A stretch of DNA of 38,856 nt from JANNMJ01 sp031397815. GTDB lineage: Bacteria; Bacteroidota; Bacteroidia; Cytophagales; Hymenobacteraceae. The stretch covers positions 1 to 38,856 of the forward strand of contig JANNMJ010000214.1 in assembly GCA_031397815.1 (NCBI GenBank), read 5' to 3'. This document shows positions 15,501 to 22,200 of the stretch, in pieces (the stretch's first letter is position 1; each line of letters begins with the position of its first letter). Position numbers and translations under genes: made by a program. The notes below the pieces were generated by a model, which worked only from the letters and a program-made list of their open reading frames with translations, ran no database searches and was not told the origin of the DNA.

Positions 15501-15635
15501 GCGGGCCTCATGGATTTCGCCACCGACGCCCGCGACCGCGCCGCCGAGCTGCTTCCGCCCGCCGAAGCCGTTACCTTTAACGCCCAGTTCGACGCCGCCG
15601 TGACGGAAGCCCGTCGGGCCAGCGGCTTTGAGTAG
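12570..15635 (+). CDS. Large inner-membrane protein with C-terminal TPR-like region, function unknown
   Basis: A 1021-aa protein in two parts. Residues 22-45 form the first membrane helix, then a ~55-residue extracytoplasmic segment. A block of about eight to ten helices spans 98-420, with charged turns such as RLRETEYGRAI and QKRMRAYRVVF. From about 430 to the end the sequence is a long alpha-solenoid: repeated A/L-rich helix pairs of TPR type (for example AAYYNGLGDLYRAAHEDALADATYQRADAYVPFD and YNTLLTGVKFNPQSAALWQAYAFASIRAG). I do not recognise the membrane part as a named family. Start is a TTG at 12570; no better codon is visible. The next gene is a lone ABC ATPase 107 bp downstream. A role as a membrane-anchored assembly scaffold is only a guess. 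Confidence 0.8.
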   Translation: METADSSFSILTFWRRWPAAVRPLLALAAITFVVALGLSVAAYLRADDAVRPWQAITDLQPLDVAVDSVRVGTLAMPVLEPGFVATQILVPAQPIVNLWAAGWFLALLATVLIGYLTVLPGLGWRAFLVAAGAVTFFLSTLNLDLLGLFPPFGPAGSWLNQGALLLSVVLLVGPAWTLHAFYPGVGPTRRLVLFATLVLGLGALIFWRSPLGVGRTQLHLASYGMAGALGGVVALVLWVAYENVRAILWLTGQADTPARRRGLGAFAFATALYLLNLLLLFLDAFGFVTLGGAFLDAFFVLLSSIISGLIGLRLRETEYGRAISYLLMLPLYLLLAALTLGTLGYGFATANGPLLEAFTDGVVLTHLMGGGAFFLYIIYNFTPLLQKRMRAYRVVFQPQRLPLLMMYAVMAVGILSVLMRQQFFLNRLFKAAYYNGLGDLYRAAHEDALADATYQRADAYVPFDEKANTSRAALAHAHDELQLEQNLLRRALKRTPSEKTYAALSASYASSETAFFEQQRILTEARRAFPRSPVPALLLGTLYSRTALSDSVKYYFAKAARYATLPVRGPLLTNELAWLIRQRDDVAATDLARQVNYADPLAAQANAALVALVTGRRLAVAPPIGNLSDSLTAESFAWLAHRALRLTQIGDTSLLPAITHLTNQPANSVWAPDLLEIRSLGLRASGRVSASRSALLERAEGADGEVAGRRYRILGLWALVDEQPAQAVEWLSRAANRGDQSAYLYRVVALARAGQLDSARSAIPVLFTSGDPALTRTARRLQLILTSSAAAMTDDSLRTDFIVLRAATANPALLDSLAATISRPAERAVAVVELANRALAAGEAGRAYRLTSLAPKAAAVRWLRAEAALRTGRIAEAGKLLESMPNPRDTRAVAWHLYISGALAEARNDVKGATAAFAALPARAPWLERGLLAAAEFFTRHPPRAEPLAAYNTLLTGVKFNPQSAALWQAYAFASIRAGLMDFATDARDRAAELLPPAEAVTFNAQFDAAVTEARRASGFE

Positions 15636-15742
15636 CCCAGCCCGGCAATCGGCTTTCTTTCGAGCACGAAACGCGCAAACTGCCCCCGCAATCGTCGTTT
15701 ATAGGCAACCCTTCGCAACGCCTGCCACTCCCTGATTTTGTG

Positions 15743-16531
15743 ATGAATGGAAACGTCCCCCCACTCCGAGCTGCCGTCAGCCAACCCCACACCCGCCCAG
15801 CCGATGACGCCCCCGTCATCATCGAAACCCGCGACCTTGGCAAGGCCTACCAGATGGGCACCGAAGAGATTCGCGCGCTCCGGTCGGTTTCCATCACCAT
15901 TCGGCGGGGCGAGTACGTGGCATTCATGGGGCCATCTGGGTCGGGGAAATCAACCCTGATGAACCTGATTGGCTGCTTGGATACGCCTTCCAGCGGCTCT
16001 TACGTGCTCAACGGCCAAGACGTGAGCAACATGACCGACAACGCCTTGGCGGAAGTTCGGAACAAGGAAATCGGCTTCGTCTTCCAGACGTTCAACCTCC
16101 TACCCCGCGCCTCGGCCCTCGATAACGTGGCTCTGCCGCTCGTGTACGCCGGTTTGAACCGCACGAACCGTCGGGCGCAGGCACTGGCCTCGCTCAAGAG
16201 CGTGGGGTTGGAAAACCGAGCGAGTCACCGCCCGAATGAGCTGTCGGGTGGTCAGCGGCAGCGCGTCGCCATCGCCCGCGCCCTCGTCAACGACCCCAGC
16301 ATCCTCCTCGCCGACGAACCCACCGGCAACCTCGACACCAAGACGAGCCACGAGATTATGGACCTCTTCGAGGCGCTCTACCGCCAAGGCAACACCATCA
16401 TCATGGTGACCCACGAAGAGGACATCGCCCGCTACGCCCACCGCATCATCCGCCTCCGCGACGGCCTCATCGAATCCGACGAGCCGAATGAGGGCCGGTT
16501 GAGCGGGACGCCGGTGGTGGCGGCGGTGTAG
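15743..16531 (+). CDS. ABC transporter ATP-binding protein, MacB/LolD type
   Basis: A 262-aa ATPase of the MacB/LolD (LPT-like) clade, which drives mechanotransmission rather than classical transport. Seen: Walker A GPSGSGKST at 63-71, Q-loop FQTFNLLPR at 114-122, signature LSGGQRQR at 167-174, Walker B ILLADEPTGNLD at 187-198 and the switch His in MVTHE. The first ~24 residues are a non-conserved extension. No MacB/FtsX-type permease is adjacent: upstream is the 1021-aa membrane/TPR protein, downstream an unrelated minus-strand locus. The ATPase must therefore pair with a permease encoded elsewhere, or with the membrane protein upstream. An overlapping GTG at 15740 is the alternative start. 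Confidence 0.9.
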   Translation: MNGNVPPLRAAVSQPHTRPADDAPVIIETRDLGKAYQMGTEEIRALRSVSITIRRGEYVAFMGPSGSGKSTLMNLIGCLDTPSSGSYVLNGQDVSNMTDNALAEVRNKEIGFVFQTFNLLPRASALDNVALPLVYAGLNRTNRRAQALASLKSVGLENRASHRPNELSGGQRQRVAIARALVNDPSILLADEPTGNLDTKTSHEIMDLFEALYRQGNTIIMVTHEEDIARYAHRIIRLRDGLIESDEPNEGRLSGTPVVAAV

Positions 16532-16571
16532 GGCAGGCTACCTATTCGTAGATGCGTCCTTAATGGCCTAT

Positions 16572-16715
16572 TTACACTAGCAACACCCGCAGAACCGCGT
16601 CTTCGATTTCGCAAATGATGCGGTAAACTCACTTGCGCAGGCGCCACTGGTCGCCACGCACGCGCAGCTTTTTGCAGCCGGGCGGGGTAGGTTCAATCGA
16701 ATAGTGAGTGTGCCG
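16572..16715 (-). pseudogene. Relic of a RelE/ParE-superfamily toxin gene
   Basis: Minus-strand reading from about 16715 gives SIEPTPPGCKKLRVRGDQWRLRK, a stop, then VYRIICEIEDAVLRVLLV and a stop at 16572-16574. This matches the C-terminal half of RelE-type toxins (P-P-G-C-K-K-L, then W-R-I-R-x-G-D-Y-R-I-x-Y-E-I), with an in-frame TGA where the conserved glycine codon (GGA) would be. The N-terminal half is missing: it would overlap the end of mcrC. No partner antitoxin is visible. It marks an older addiction module next to the present defence genes. Confidence 0.75.
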
Positions 16716-16721
16716 GTCGGA

Positions 16722-18044
16722 TTAAAGTTGCGAGACCTTGGCAGCCAACGGCACCGGGCTTTTGAAAAATTGTGTGTATTCCCGGAGTGGTTCTGCCATC
16801 AAGTCGTCAGCCAGACGTATGGTATTGCCCGCTAAAGCGAAGTCTTTTGCTGGATACAAAATCAAGCACGGTGGCAATACCTTTTCTACGTCTTCTTCAG
16901 AATATTTTAATCGCTTGGTCAGAATCTCGCGGTCCCGAGCGTAACCGCTGACTTGCCGGATGTCGGCAACGTCGTAGCTGTTCCGTTCTTGATAAAGAGG
17001 TTTATACTTCGCATCGGCGATGATCCGCAGACCATCCTTCGTACGAATCAAGAAGTCTGGAATGACCCCACCGTATCCCTTCACCTCGTCTTTACCATAC
17101 AAGACGGCTGTTTCGCCAAACTTATCCTTTAGTAGCCCTAGCGTGTGCAATTCAAACAACCGGCTCATATCTACCCAGTGCGGAGGGACCAGCACCGTGT
17201 TGTTATCGGCTGATTCAGGCACTATGCTGTCAAGAGAATAACCAAAGCGTGCCAACAGCAATTGCCCGACCCGCAGCGCCTCAGCATACTCCGCAAAAAG
17301 TGGATTTTGGCGGCCGGACTGACGCAATACAAGCGCATTCACTTCCTCTTGAACAGGCTCGAAGGCCGGTACGCAGTAGGCAAGCGTGGGAGCTAGCAAT
17401 CCGTGATATGCCGGGTAAGTGGCTATGAAACGCTGCACAAATCGAAGCACTCGTTTCAAAAACTGGTTTTCGGCGATATCTGTGCTGAATTCATCGTACT
17501 GGCAGGCAGTGCTCAGTAGCCGTTGTTTGAAGACCCCTTGCCGAATCGTCCGCGCTACGTCCACTTTTCCCTTCACGCGGGCGCGGAGCTCTTTGGCAAC
17601 AGGCACATAGCCCTTTTTCAGCCCCTTGCGAACAATTGCCTGCAAGAGCTGCAAAAAATGCGTGACCAGTAGCGGCGTCAGCAGGTCGTCTTGGCGTTCT
17701 ACCGGAATCAGGGGTGCGTCCAAGTCGAGTGTGTACAGGCCCGCTATGTGGGGCGCTACCGATGGATGGCGCAGACACGCGAATAGCATTCCGGCGTGAT
17801 CTGTTTCGGGCAGTTTAGGGCTGACCTGTACACAAAGCGCTGAGCGAATCAGCCAATCGCCCCCGACGTAGTAGCTGGCTTGCGTGTCGTGCCCAGTGCC
17901 GGTTGCCGAAGGCTTGAAGCATAGTGGACGGTCAGGGTTGCCCCTGAACGGAATGTTCTGCAAGTCCGCCCACCCTACCGGATGAGCGGGTGCCGTCGCA
18001 TTACCGTGTTCCTTAGCCGTTAGTTTTTCGGGCGCTGGCATCAT
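16722..18044 (-). CDS. mcrC: McrC-family nuclease subunit of a McrBC restriction system
   Basis: A 440-aa McrC-like protein, the endonuclease partner of the McrB GTPase in modification-dependent restriction. Seen: N-terminal beta-rich region (YYVGGDWLIRSALCVQVSPKL), a helical centre with KGKVDVARTIRQ and DEFSTDIAENQFLKRVLRFV, both typical of McrC, and the PD-(D/E)xK core with Asp330 (GGVIPDFLIRT) and Asp344-Ala-Lys346 (IIADAKYKPL). The ATG at 18044 overlaps the mcrB stop (ATGA), so the two are translationally coupled in the order mcrB-mcrC. Base composition is lower in GC than flanking genes, fitting lateral transfer. The substrate modification cannot be deduced. Confidence 0.93.
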   Translation of the reverse strand: MMPAPEKLTAKEHGNATAPAHPVGWADLQNIPFRGNPDRPLCFKPSATGTGHDTQASYYVGGDWLIRSALCVQVSPKLPETDHAGMLFACLRHPSVAPHIAGLYTLDLDAPLIPVERQDDLLTPLLVTHFLQLLQAIVRKGLKKGYVPVAKELRARVKGKVDVARTIRQGVFKQRLLSTACQYDEFSTDIAENQFLKRVLRFVQRFIATYPAYHGLLAPTLAYCVPAFEPVQEEVNALVLRQSGRQNPLFAEYAEALRVGQLLLARFGYSLDSIVPESADNNTVLVPPHWVDMSRLFELHTLGLLKDKFGETAVLYGKDEVKGYGGVIPDFLIRTKDGLRIIADAKYKPLYQERNSYDVADIRQVSGYARDREILTKRLKYSEEDVEKVLPPCLILYPAKDFALAGNTIRLADDLMAEPLREYTQFFKSPVPLAAKVSQL

Positions 18045-19339
18045 GCGCTCAGGGCATTAATGGCCTTTTCAGTAGCTTTATCAAAGCCGGGCAGCAGAAT
18101 CCCGTCGCGCAGGTACTCACGCAGCAGCGGTTTGATTTCGTACCGAAGTCGGTCGGCGAGCGAAAGGCCATTTGCTACTTCCATAAAATAGCTGTGACCG
18201 GGCTGCACATCTTCTTTGCGAAACTCGGGCGAGAGGCAGCTATTTGGCCCGTCGAACAACGCCGCCACCTTGCGAAAAAGCACTTTACCGGCCTCGCTTT
18301 CAATAGCGCTTTCGCTTGGTTCCACCTCCACGAACGCAAACCGCCGCCGAATGGCGTAGTCGAGGCTGGCAGCCGAGCGGTCGGCGGTATTCATCGTGCC
18401 GATGATGAGCAGGTTGGTCGGCAAGCGAAGGGTGCGGTTTGGTTGCCCTCCGGCAGTCGGGGTGATGCCGTAGGGGCTTTCGACATCGGCCTCCCGCTCA
18501 CTCTCCGACTTATTCTTGTCGAAACGATATTCCAGCGCGTAGATCAGTTCGCCTAGCACGGCCGCTAGGTTAGCGCGGTTGATTTCGTCGATGATGAGTA
18601 CGAAAGTTTGATCTGAGTGCGCCTCTGCTTGAGCTGCAAACTCGGCCAGCACTTTATTCTGCACCGTGTAGGCCACGGCTCCATCTTTCACTTCCGCCAC
18701 GATGCCGCGCACGAAGTCTTCGTAGGCATAGGCCGGATGAAACTGAATCAGCTTCGACTCGCCGCGTCCGTTGGCGGTGAGGTCGGCCGCTAACTGCTTC
18801 GATAAACGCGTCTTTCCTGTGCCGGGCGGGCCTTGCAGGATGATCTGGTGTTTGGCTTTGAGGAGATTGGCGATGTTTTCTCTCATCTGTTCTTTTGATT
18901 TTGCCAAGATTAATTGGTAAAGCTGGTCACACACTCTTTTATCGTTTTGATTGGCTTGCGGATAAAGAGCGTATAGTGCAGGTATTCTACCAGCACGTAG
19001 GTAAGCACAATCAGTAAAGTCTAAGCCAGCAGCCTGCAAATCTTGCGTTGCCACTACATTAGCCAATCGCCTGTTCTGTGCCCAAGTAGGAGTGTCAGCC
19101 AAATGCTCTCCCTGTGCATCACTGACGACCAAGCCACAAATGAGCAGGCGCTTATTCGAGTTTGGGCCTTTGGCTACAAGAATGATATCACCAATTTCGA
19201 TGTTTTTTGCGAATGTTAAACCGTGTTGAGCATCAGTCCCCCACCCGATAAATGCCCTATGGGTTGTCAAAAATGCTTCCTTCCAAGCTTCTTCATTCGG
19301 GCCGGCATTGACGTTAGGAGAGATAACCCAGTAGTTCAT
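18041..19339 (-). CDS. mcrB: McrB-family GTPase with N-terminal EVE-like domain
   Basis: A 432-aa AAA+ motor of a McrBC system. The N-terminal ~130 residues (MNYWVISPNVNAG..., AFIGWGTD, IEIGDIILVAKGPNSNKRLLICGLVV) look like an EVE/PUA-type domain, the fold that flips out and reads modified bases. The motor follows: Walker A GPPGTGKT at 170-177, Walker B LIIDEINRA at 248-256, and MNTADRS at 316-322, the McrB-specific GTP signature. C-terminal GHSYFMEV and LLREYLRDGILLP are also family hallmarks. The upstream in-frame extension to 19417 is rejected because MNYWVISPN is the usual EVE start. The likely target is DNA carrying a modified base, such as that of phages. Confidence 0.93.
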   Translation of the reverse strand: MNYWVISPNVNAGPNEEAWKEAFLTTHRAFIGWGTDAQHGLTFAKNIEIGDIILVAKGPNSNKRLLICGLVVSDAQGEHLADTPTWAQNRRLANVVATQDLQAAGLDFTDCAYLRAGRIPALYALYPQANQNDKRVCDQLYQLILAKSKEQMRENIANLLKAKHQIILQGPPGTGKTRLSKQLAADLTANGRGESKLIQFHPAYAYEDFVRGIVAEVKDGAVAYTVQNKVLAEFAAQAEAHSDQTFVLIIDEINRANLAAVLGELIYALEYRFDKNKSESEREADVESPYGITPTAGGQPNRTLRLPTNLLIIGTMNTADRSAASLDYAIRRRFAFVEVEPSESAIESEAGKVLFRKVAALFDGPNSCLSPEFRKEDVQPGHSYFMEVANGLSLADRLRYEIKPLLREYLRDGILLPGFDKATEKAINALSA

Positions 19340-19544
19340 TCGCGTGGATTTGCTAGTAAAAATTCGAAAGTGCGCCCAATGTACGGACCCGGACATCGGT
19401 TTCGGGCAGAATTTCAACCCGGTTCAACCGGCGACGCACCGTCTTTTTGTGCTGAAAACCACTCCCATTCTTGCGTCAACACGCGGCGCAAGGAGCTATC
19501 ATTTTCAAGAGGTGTCTAGCATCCAACAATCCGCTCCGTCCAAC

Positions 19545-19552
19545 TACCTTTG
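19545..19552 (+). promoter_or_regulatory. -7 box (TACCTTTG) for the toxin-antitoxin-chaperone cassette
   Basis: Exact TAnnTTTG match, 20 nt before the GTG of the toxin gene, in the 233-bp gap shared with divergent mcrB. It reads into the three-gene cassette. Elsewhere in the gap (19340-19544) the minus strand holds a short open stretch containing LRRVLTQEWEWFSAQKDG that I do not recognise. Confidence 0.55.
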
Positions 19553-19572
19553 TTTACTGAAAGCTAAACTTC

Positions 19573-19983
19573 GTGCCCTCCTTCATCGTTAAGCACATCC
19601 CGGCGCTACGCGAGATTCCGCATCGGACGGTGGCAGTGGCACAGCTTCTGGTCAACGGTGAAAGCCTCTATGAAGCCTTTTGCACCACCATTCGGACGGC
19701 GGGCACTTACGCTGATGAGCTGGACGCCGTGGATGATACGCTGATCATGATCTCGCAGGGCGAGCTGCTGCCTGCGAAGAAGTTTAAGCTGCTCAAACGT
19801 GACAGAGGTGATCAAGTACCGGATTTTGAGATTCGTACCCGCAACCTACGGCTTTACCTTTTTGAGTCGCCCACGGGAAAGTTGGTGGTACTGGGTGGGC
19901 TGGCCAACAAGACTGATCAACCGAAAGACATTGCCCGACTGAGACGCTTGAAAGCTGCCTTTTACGCTCAGCCTGATCTGTAG
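19573..19983 (+). CDS. RelE/HigB-like toxin of a type II toxin-antitoxin system (Gp49-like)
   Basis: A 136-aa protein. Its second half, KFKLLKRDRGDQVPDFEIRTRNLRLYLFESPTGKLVVLGGLANKTDQPKDIARLRRLKAAF, has the pattern of the phage Gp49-like/HigB branch of the RelE superfamily: xxF/LKR, then D-Y/F-E-I, L-R-L/V-Y-L-F, G-K-I/L-V-V-L-G-G and a basic helix. Such toxins cut mRNA at the ribosome. Gene order is toxin first and HTH antitoxin second, as in HigBA. Translation starts at a GTG. Family call rests on motif pattern and context; a search against Gp49-like profiles would settle it. Confidence 0.7.
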   Translation: MPSFIVKHIPALREIPHRTVAVAQLLVNGESLYEAFCTTIRTAGTYADELDAVDDTLIMISQGELLPAKKFKLLKRDRGDQVPDFEIRTRNLRLYLFESPTGKLVVLGGLANKTDQPKDIARLRRLKAAFYAQPDL

Positions 19984-20026
19984 GTATTTGAGATTTCGTT
20001 CTACCATTCACTTCGTCTCCTTCCCC

Positions 20027-20464
20027 ATGCGCCCCTTCGATCAACTCGCCCGTAGTCGTACCTATTGGCTCAGTCAGCTTCAAAATCGGCTTTTCGGTAC
20101 CGTTGAACGCTTCCGACTGGCCCGTGGCTGGAACCGTACGCAACTCGCCGACCACCTCGGCGTTTCCAAAGGGTACGTTAGCCAGATTATGAACGGGGAT
20201 TTCGACCATCGCCTTTCTAAGCTCATTGATCTTTCGCTAGCGGTGGGCGTAGTGCCCAATATTCAGTTTACGCCCATCGACACTTATGTAGCCGACTATC
20301 TCAGCGGCTACGAAGGCACCCGTGATATTGCCCGCACCACGGCCACCATTATTGTGACGGCACCCACCACGCAGCCCTCGGCGCCCGCCGCCCTGTTGCT
20401 TGATATGCCCACCGCCATTCAATGGCGCGCCGACGCGCCCCCATCGTCCTATGCCTACGCCTGA
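20027..20464 (+). CDS. XRE-family antitoxin with C-terminal extension
   Basis: A 145-aa protein with an N-terminal HTH_3 domain: VERFRLARGWNRTQLADHLGVSKGYVSQIMNGDFDHRLSKLIDLSLAVG at about 25-74. It should bind the operator and neutralise the toxin encoded 43 bp upstream. After the HTH comes a tail of about 65 residues, rich in T, A and P and ending PPSSYAYA. In known toxin-antitoxin-chaperone systems such a tail is the chaperone-addiction region that makes antitoxin folding depend on a SecB-like partner; the next gene fits that role. The last 14 bases overlap the next gene. The frame opens 13 codons further upstream. Confidence 0.8.
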   Translation: MRPFDQLARSRTYWLSQLQNRLFGTVERFRLARGWNRTQLADHLGVSKGYVSQIMNGDFDHRLSKLIDLSLAVGVVPNIQFTPIDTYVADYLSGYEGTRDIARTTATIIVTAPTTQPSAPAALLLDMPTAIQWRADAPPSSYAYA

Positions 20465-20981
20465 GACCCCCACCTCCCCCGGATCGCGCCTGGAAGTGGC
20501 CCTCACCGCAATGGAGGAAAAAAGCCTCCACCTTCCGGCCCTGCCCGCTACCAGTAATGCTTCGATTGGCCCGCTAACGCTTGATTTTAGCGTAGGCGCT
20601 CAGTTTGAGCGGGCTACCGAAATGCTGCATTTTACCTTCGGACTGCGCGTACATGCCGCACAGACGTCCGCCTTATCGACTGAAGAGGCACCCGCTTCCG
20701 GCCAGCTAGCGGCCTCCGGCCCGATGCTTTTGATAGAGATGACCACGCTTTTCGTCTTCACCCTAACGGGAGCAACCGCACAGTTCGATGCTGATCCAAC
20801 TGCCACCGGCCCAGCTTGGATGCGTTTCCCCGTGAATTTGCGCGAAATGCTTATTTCTACGGCTTACGCCACAAGTCGGGGGGTGTTGTTTGGTCACCTA
20901 AGCGGCACTTCTTTGCGAAGCTTTGTACTACCCCTGATTGCTCCGGAGATGATTACGCAGTTGGCCATAGGCGCTGTATAG
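20451..20981 (+). CDS. Putative SecB-like chaperone of a TAC (toxin-antitoxin-chaperone) cassette
   Basis: A 176-aa soluble protein without signal or membrane segments. Its ATG lies inside the antitoxin gene (14-nt overlap), so it is translationally coupled. The central and C-terminal parts alternate beta-strand-like runs (LHFTFGLRVHA, MLLIEMTTLFVFTLTG), then have FPVNLREMLISTAYATSRGVLFGHLSGTSLRSFVLPLIAPEM. This last block follows the SecB-fold pattern: a helix with S-T/Y-x-R-G, a T-x-L step, then a P-x-I/L-x-P end. I infer a SecB-like chaperone that protects the antitoxin. Similarity is remote, and a structure prediction is the right check; another protein of the SecB-like fold is the main alternative. 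Confidence 0.55.
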   Translation: MPTPETPTSPGSRLEVALTAMEEKSLHLPALPATSNASIGPLTLDFSVGAQFERATEMLHFTFGLRVHAAQTSALSTEEAPASGQLAASGPMLLIEMTTLFVFTLTGATAQFDADPTATGPAWMRFPVNLREMLISTAYATSRGVLFGHLSGTSLRSFVLPLIAPEMITQLAIGAV

Positions 20982-21040
20982 ATCAAGTACAGCCAACTGT
21001 ACAAACAGAACATCTGCCATTTTACCCGGACAATGACATG

Positions 21041-21271
21041 GTGTCAGGCGTAAGTCGTCAGATGTCGATCGTAAATGATCAAACGTCGATCGTAAATGGT
21101 CAGATGTCGATCGTAAATGACCAAACGTCGACCGTAAGTCGTCAGATATCGAGCGTAAGTCATCGAACGTCGATCGTAAATGGTCAGATGTCGATCGTAA
21201 ATGACCAAATGCCGAGCGTAAATGGTCAAACGTCGATCGTAAATGATCAAATGCCTCTCGTAAGTCTTTTT
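21041..21271. repeat. Eleven-copy 21-bp iteron array
   Basis: Eleven units in exact 21-bp register (starts 21041, 21062, 21083 and so on to 21251). The consensus is (A)(T/C)GTCGATCGTAAATGGTCAG with variation mainly at positions 2, 8 and 15-21; first and last copies are most diverged. There are no spacers, so it is not CRISPR. Most units carry the palindrome CGATCG, and several also TGATCA. A 21-bp period is two helical turns, so all copies face the same side of DNA. It lies 60 bp after the SecB-like gene and 90 bp before the next gene. Repeat peptides seen in open frames are by-products. The rest of the 20982-21360 gap shows nothing else. Confidence 0.97.
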
Positions 21272-21360
21272 TGATTGCGCGGCATCAATAGCTCAGTATT
21301 CGGGAACGTTGCTAACTTGCTGCGGGAAGATGGTCTTCCTATTGTTTTCTGTTCACAGAT

Positions 21361-22032
21361 ATGCACAAGTTTAAGAAAGATCAATTACGGATGATGGGCG
21401 TGTTAACGCCTTGGCTCCAAACGAATCTGACCCGGATCGGGCAGAGCAAAACGGCGAAGCTGGAATCGCAGGATGTGCTGGATGGCTACCCGGCCATTCT
21501 GGGCAAGGCCGGGCAGACGTCGGTGCAGACGCGGGAAGTCACGAAGCAGCGCAAAGCCGCGCAGAAGGCGTTCCAGACGCAGATCATGACGTTTATGGGG
21601 CCGTTGCGGCTGATGGCAAGCCGGGCGAAGGATATCGACCTTCTCGGGCTGGTCACGATTGGGCGGACGGCTTTCCGGGCGCTGCGGCCGGAGATGCAAG
21701 CGGGGGTCGGGAAGAAAATCCTCGAAGCCGCTACCGCCAAAGCCACGGATTTGGCAGATAACGGCCTGACGGCTGTCCACTTGGCCGCCGCCCAAACGGC
21801 GCTCGACGAGTACACGACCTCGCTGCCGGATACGCAGTCGCTGCTCGATGTGCGTAAGAATGCGAACGCGACGTACGAAGAAGTCCACGGCGCCCAAATG
21901 CAGCAGATTTACGAGCTGGATTTGGCGATGGCGGTCTTCCAAACGCTCGACCCAGCGCTTTATAAGGAGTACAAAACCGCTCGCGCTATTCTGGATACCG
22001 GAAGCACCAAAGCGCCCGCCAAGCCGGTATAA
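21361..22032 (+). CDS. Conserved helical protein of unknown function
   Basis: A 223-aa protein predicted mostly alpha-helical, without signal peptide or membrane helices. It is rich in K, R, Q and A, with heptad-like stretches (TKQRKAAQKAFQTQIMTFMGPLRLM and ATAKATDLADNGLTAVHLAAAQTALDEY). I do not recognise a domain; the overall look fits a class of uncharacterised ~220-aa Bacteroidota proteins. The 21-bp iteron array ends 90 bp upstream, so array-binding factors could control this gene. A strong terminator follows the stop, so it is a single-gene unit. Confidence 0.75.
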   Translation: MHKFKKDQLRMMGVLTPWLQTNLTRIGQSKTAKLESQDVLDGYPAILGKAGQTSVQTREVTKQRKAAQKAFQTQIMTFMGPLRLMASRAKDIDLLGLVTIGRTAFRALRPEMQAGVGKKILEAATAKATDLADNGLTAVHLAAAQTALDEYTTSLPDTQSLLDVRKNANATYEEVHGAQMQQIYELDLAMAVFQTLDPALYKEYKTARAILDTGSTKAPAKPV

Positions 22033-22063
22033 GCGGTCAGAAACCCCGGAGAAAACCAAGTAA

Positions 22064-22104
22064 AACTCCCCCCGTCGGCACCCACCGGCAGGGGGAGTTT
22101 TTTT
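22064..22104 (+). terminator. Rho-independent terminator
   Basis: AACTCCCCCC at 22064 onward pairs with GGGGGAGTT (22091-22099), extended by a GTCGG/CCGGC inner stem, followed by a T7 tract. It sits about 30 bp after the stop of the 223-aa gene and is the clearest intrinsic terminator in the window. Confidence 0.85.
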
Positions 22105-22200
22105 GTTACGGAACCGCCACAATCACCACAAAAAACCTTCCTATGTCGTACCTTGAATACCAATCCAAAAATTAAAAAATCCGCTAAATCTGCGATCCCT

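Noticed and set aside
19340..19544. Short open stretch with LRRVLTQEWEWFSAQKDG on the minus strand
   Set aside because: Only about 30 codons between stops and no recognisable family; possibly a gene relic but not supportable.
21041..21271. CRISPR array
   Set aside because: Units are contiguous with no unique spacers, and no cas genes are present.
20816..21274. 152-aa plus-strand ORF with MSIVNGQ-type repeats
   Set aside because: It is out of frame with the SecB-like gene over its first half, and its repeat half is simply the translation of the 21-bp array. The opposite strand is equally open at 21044-21250.
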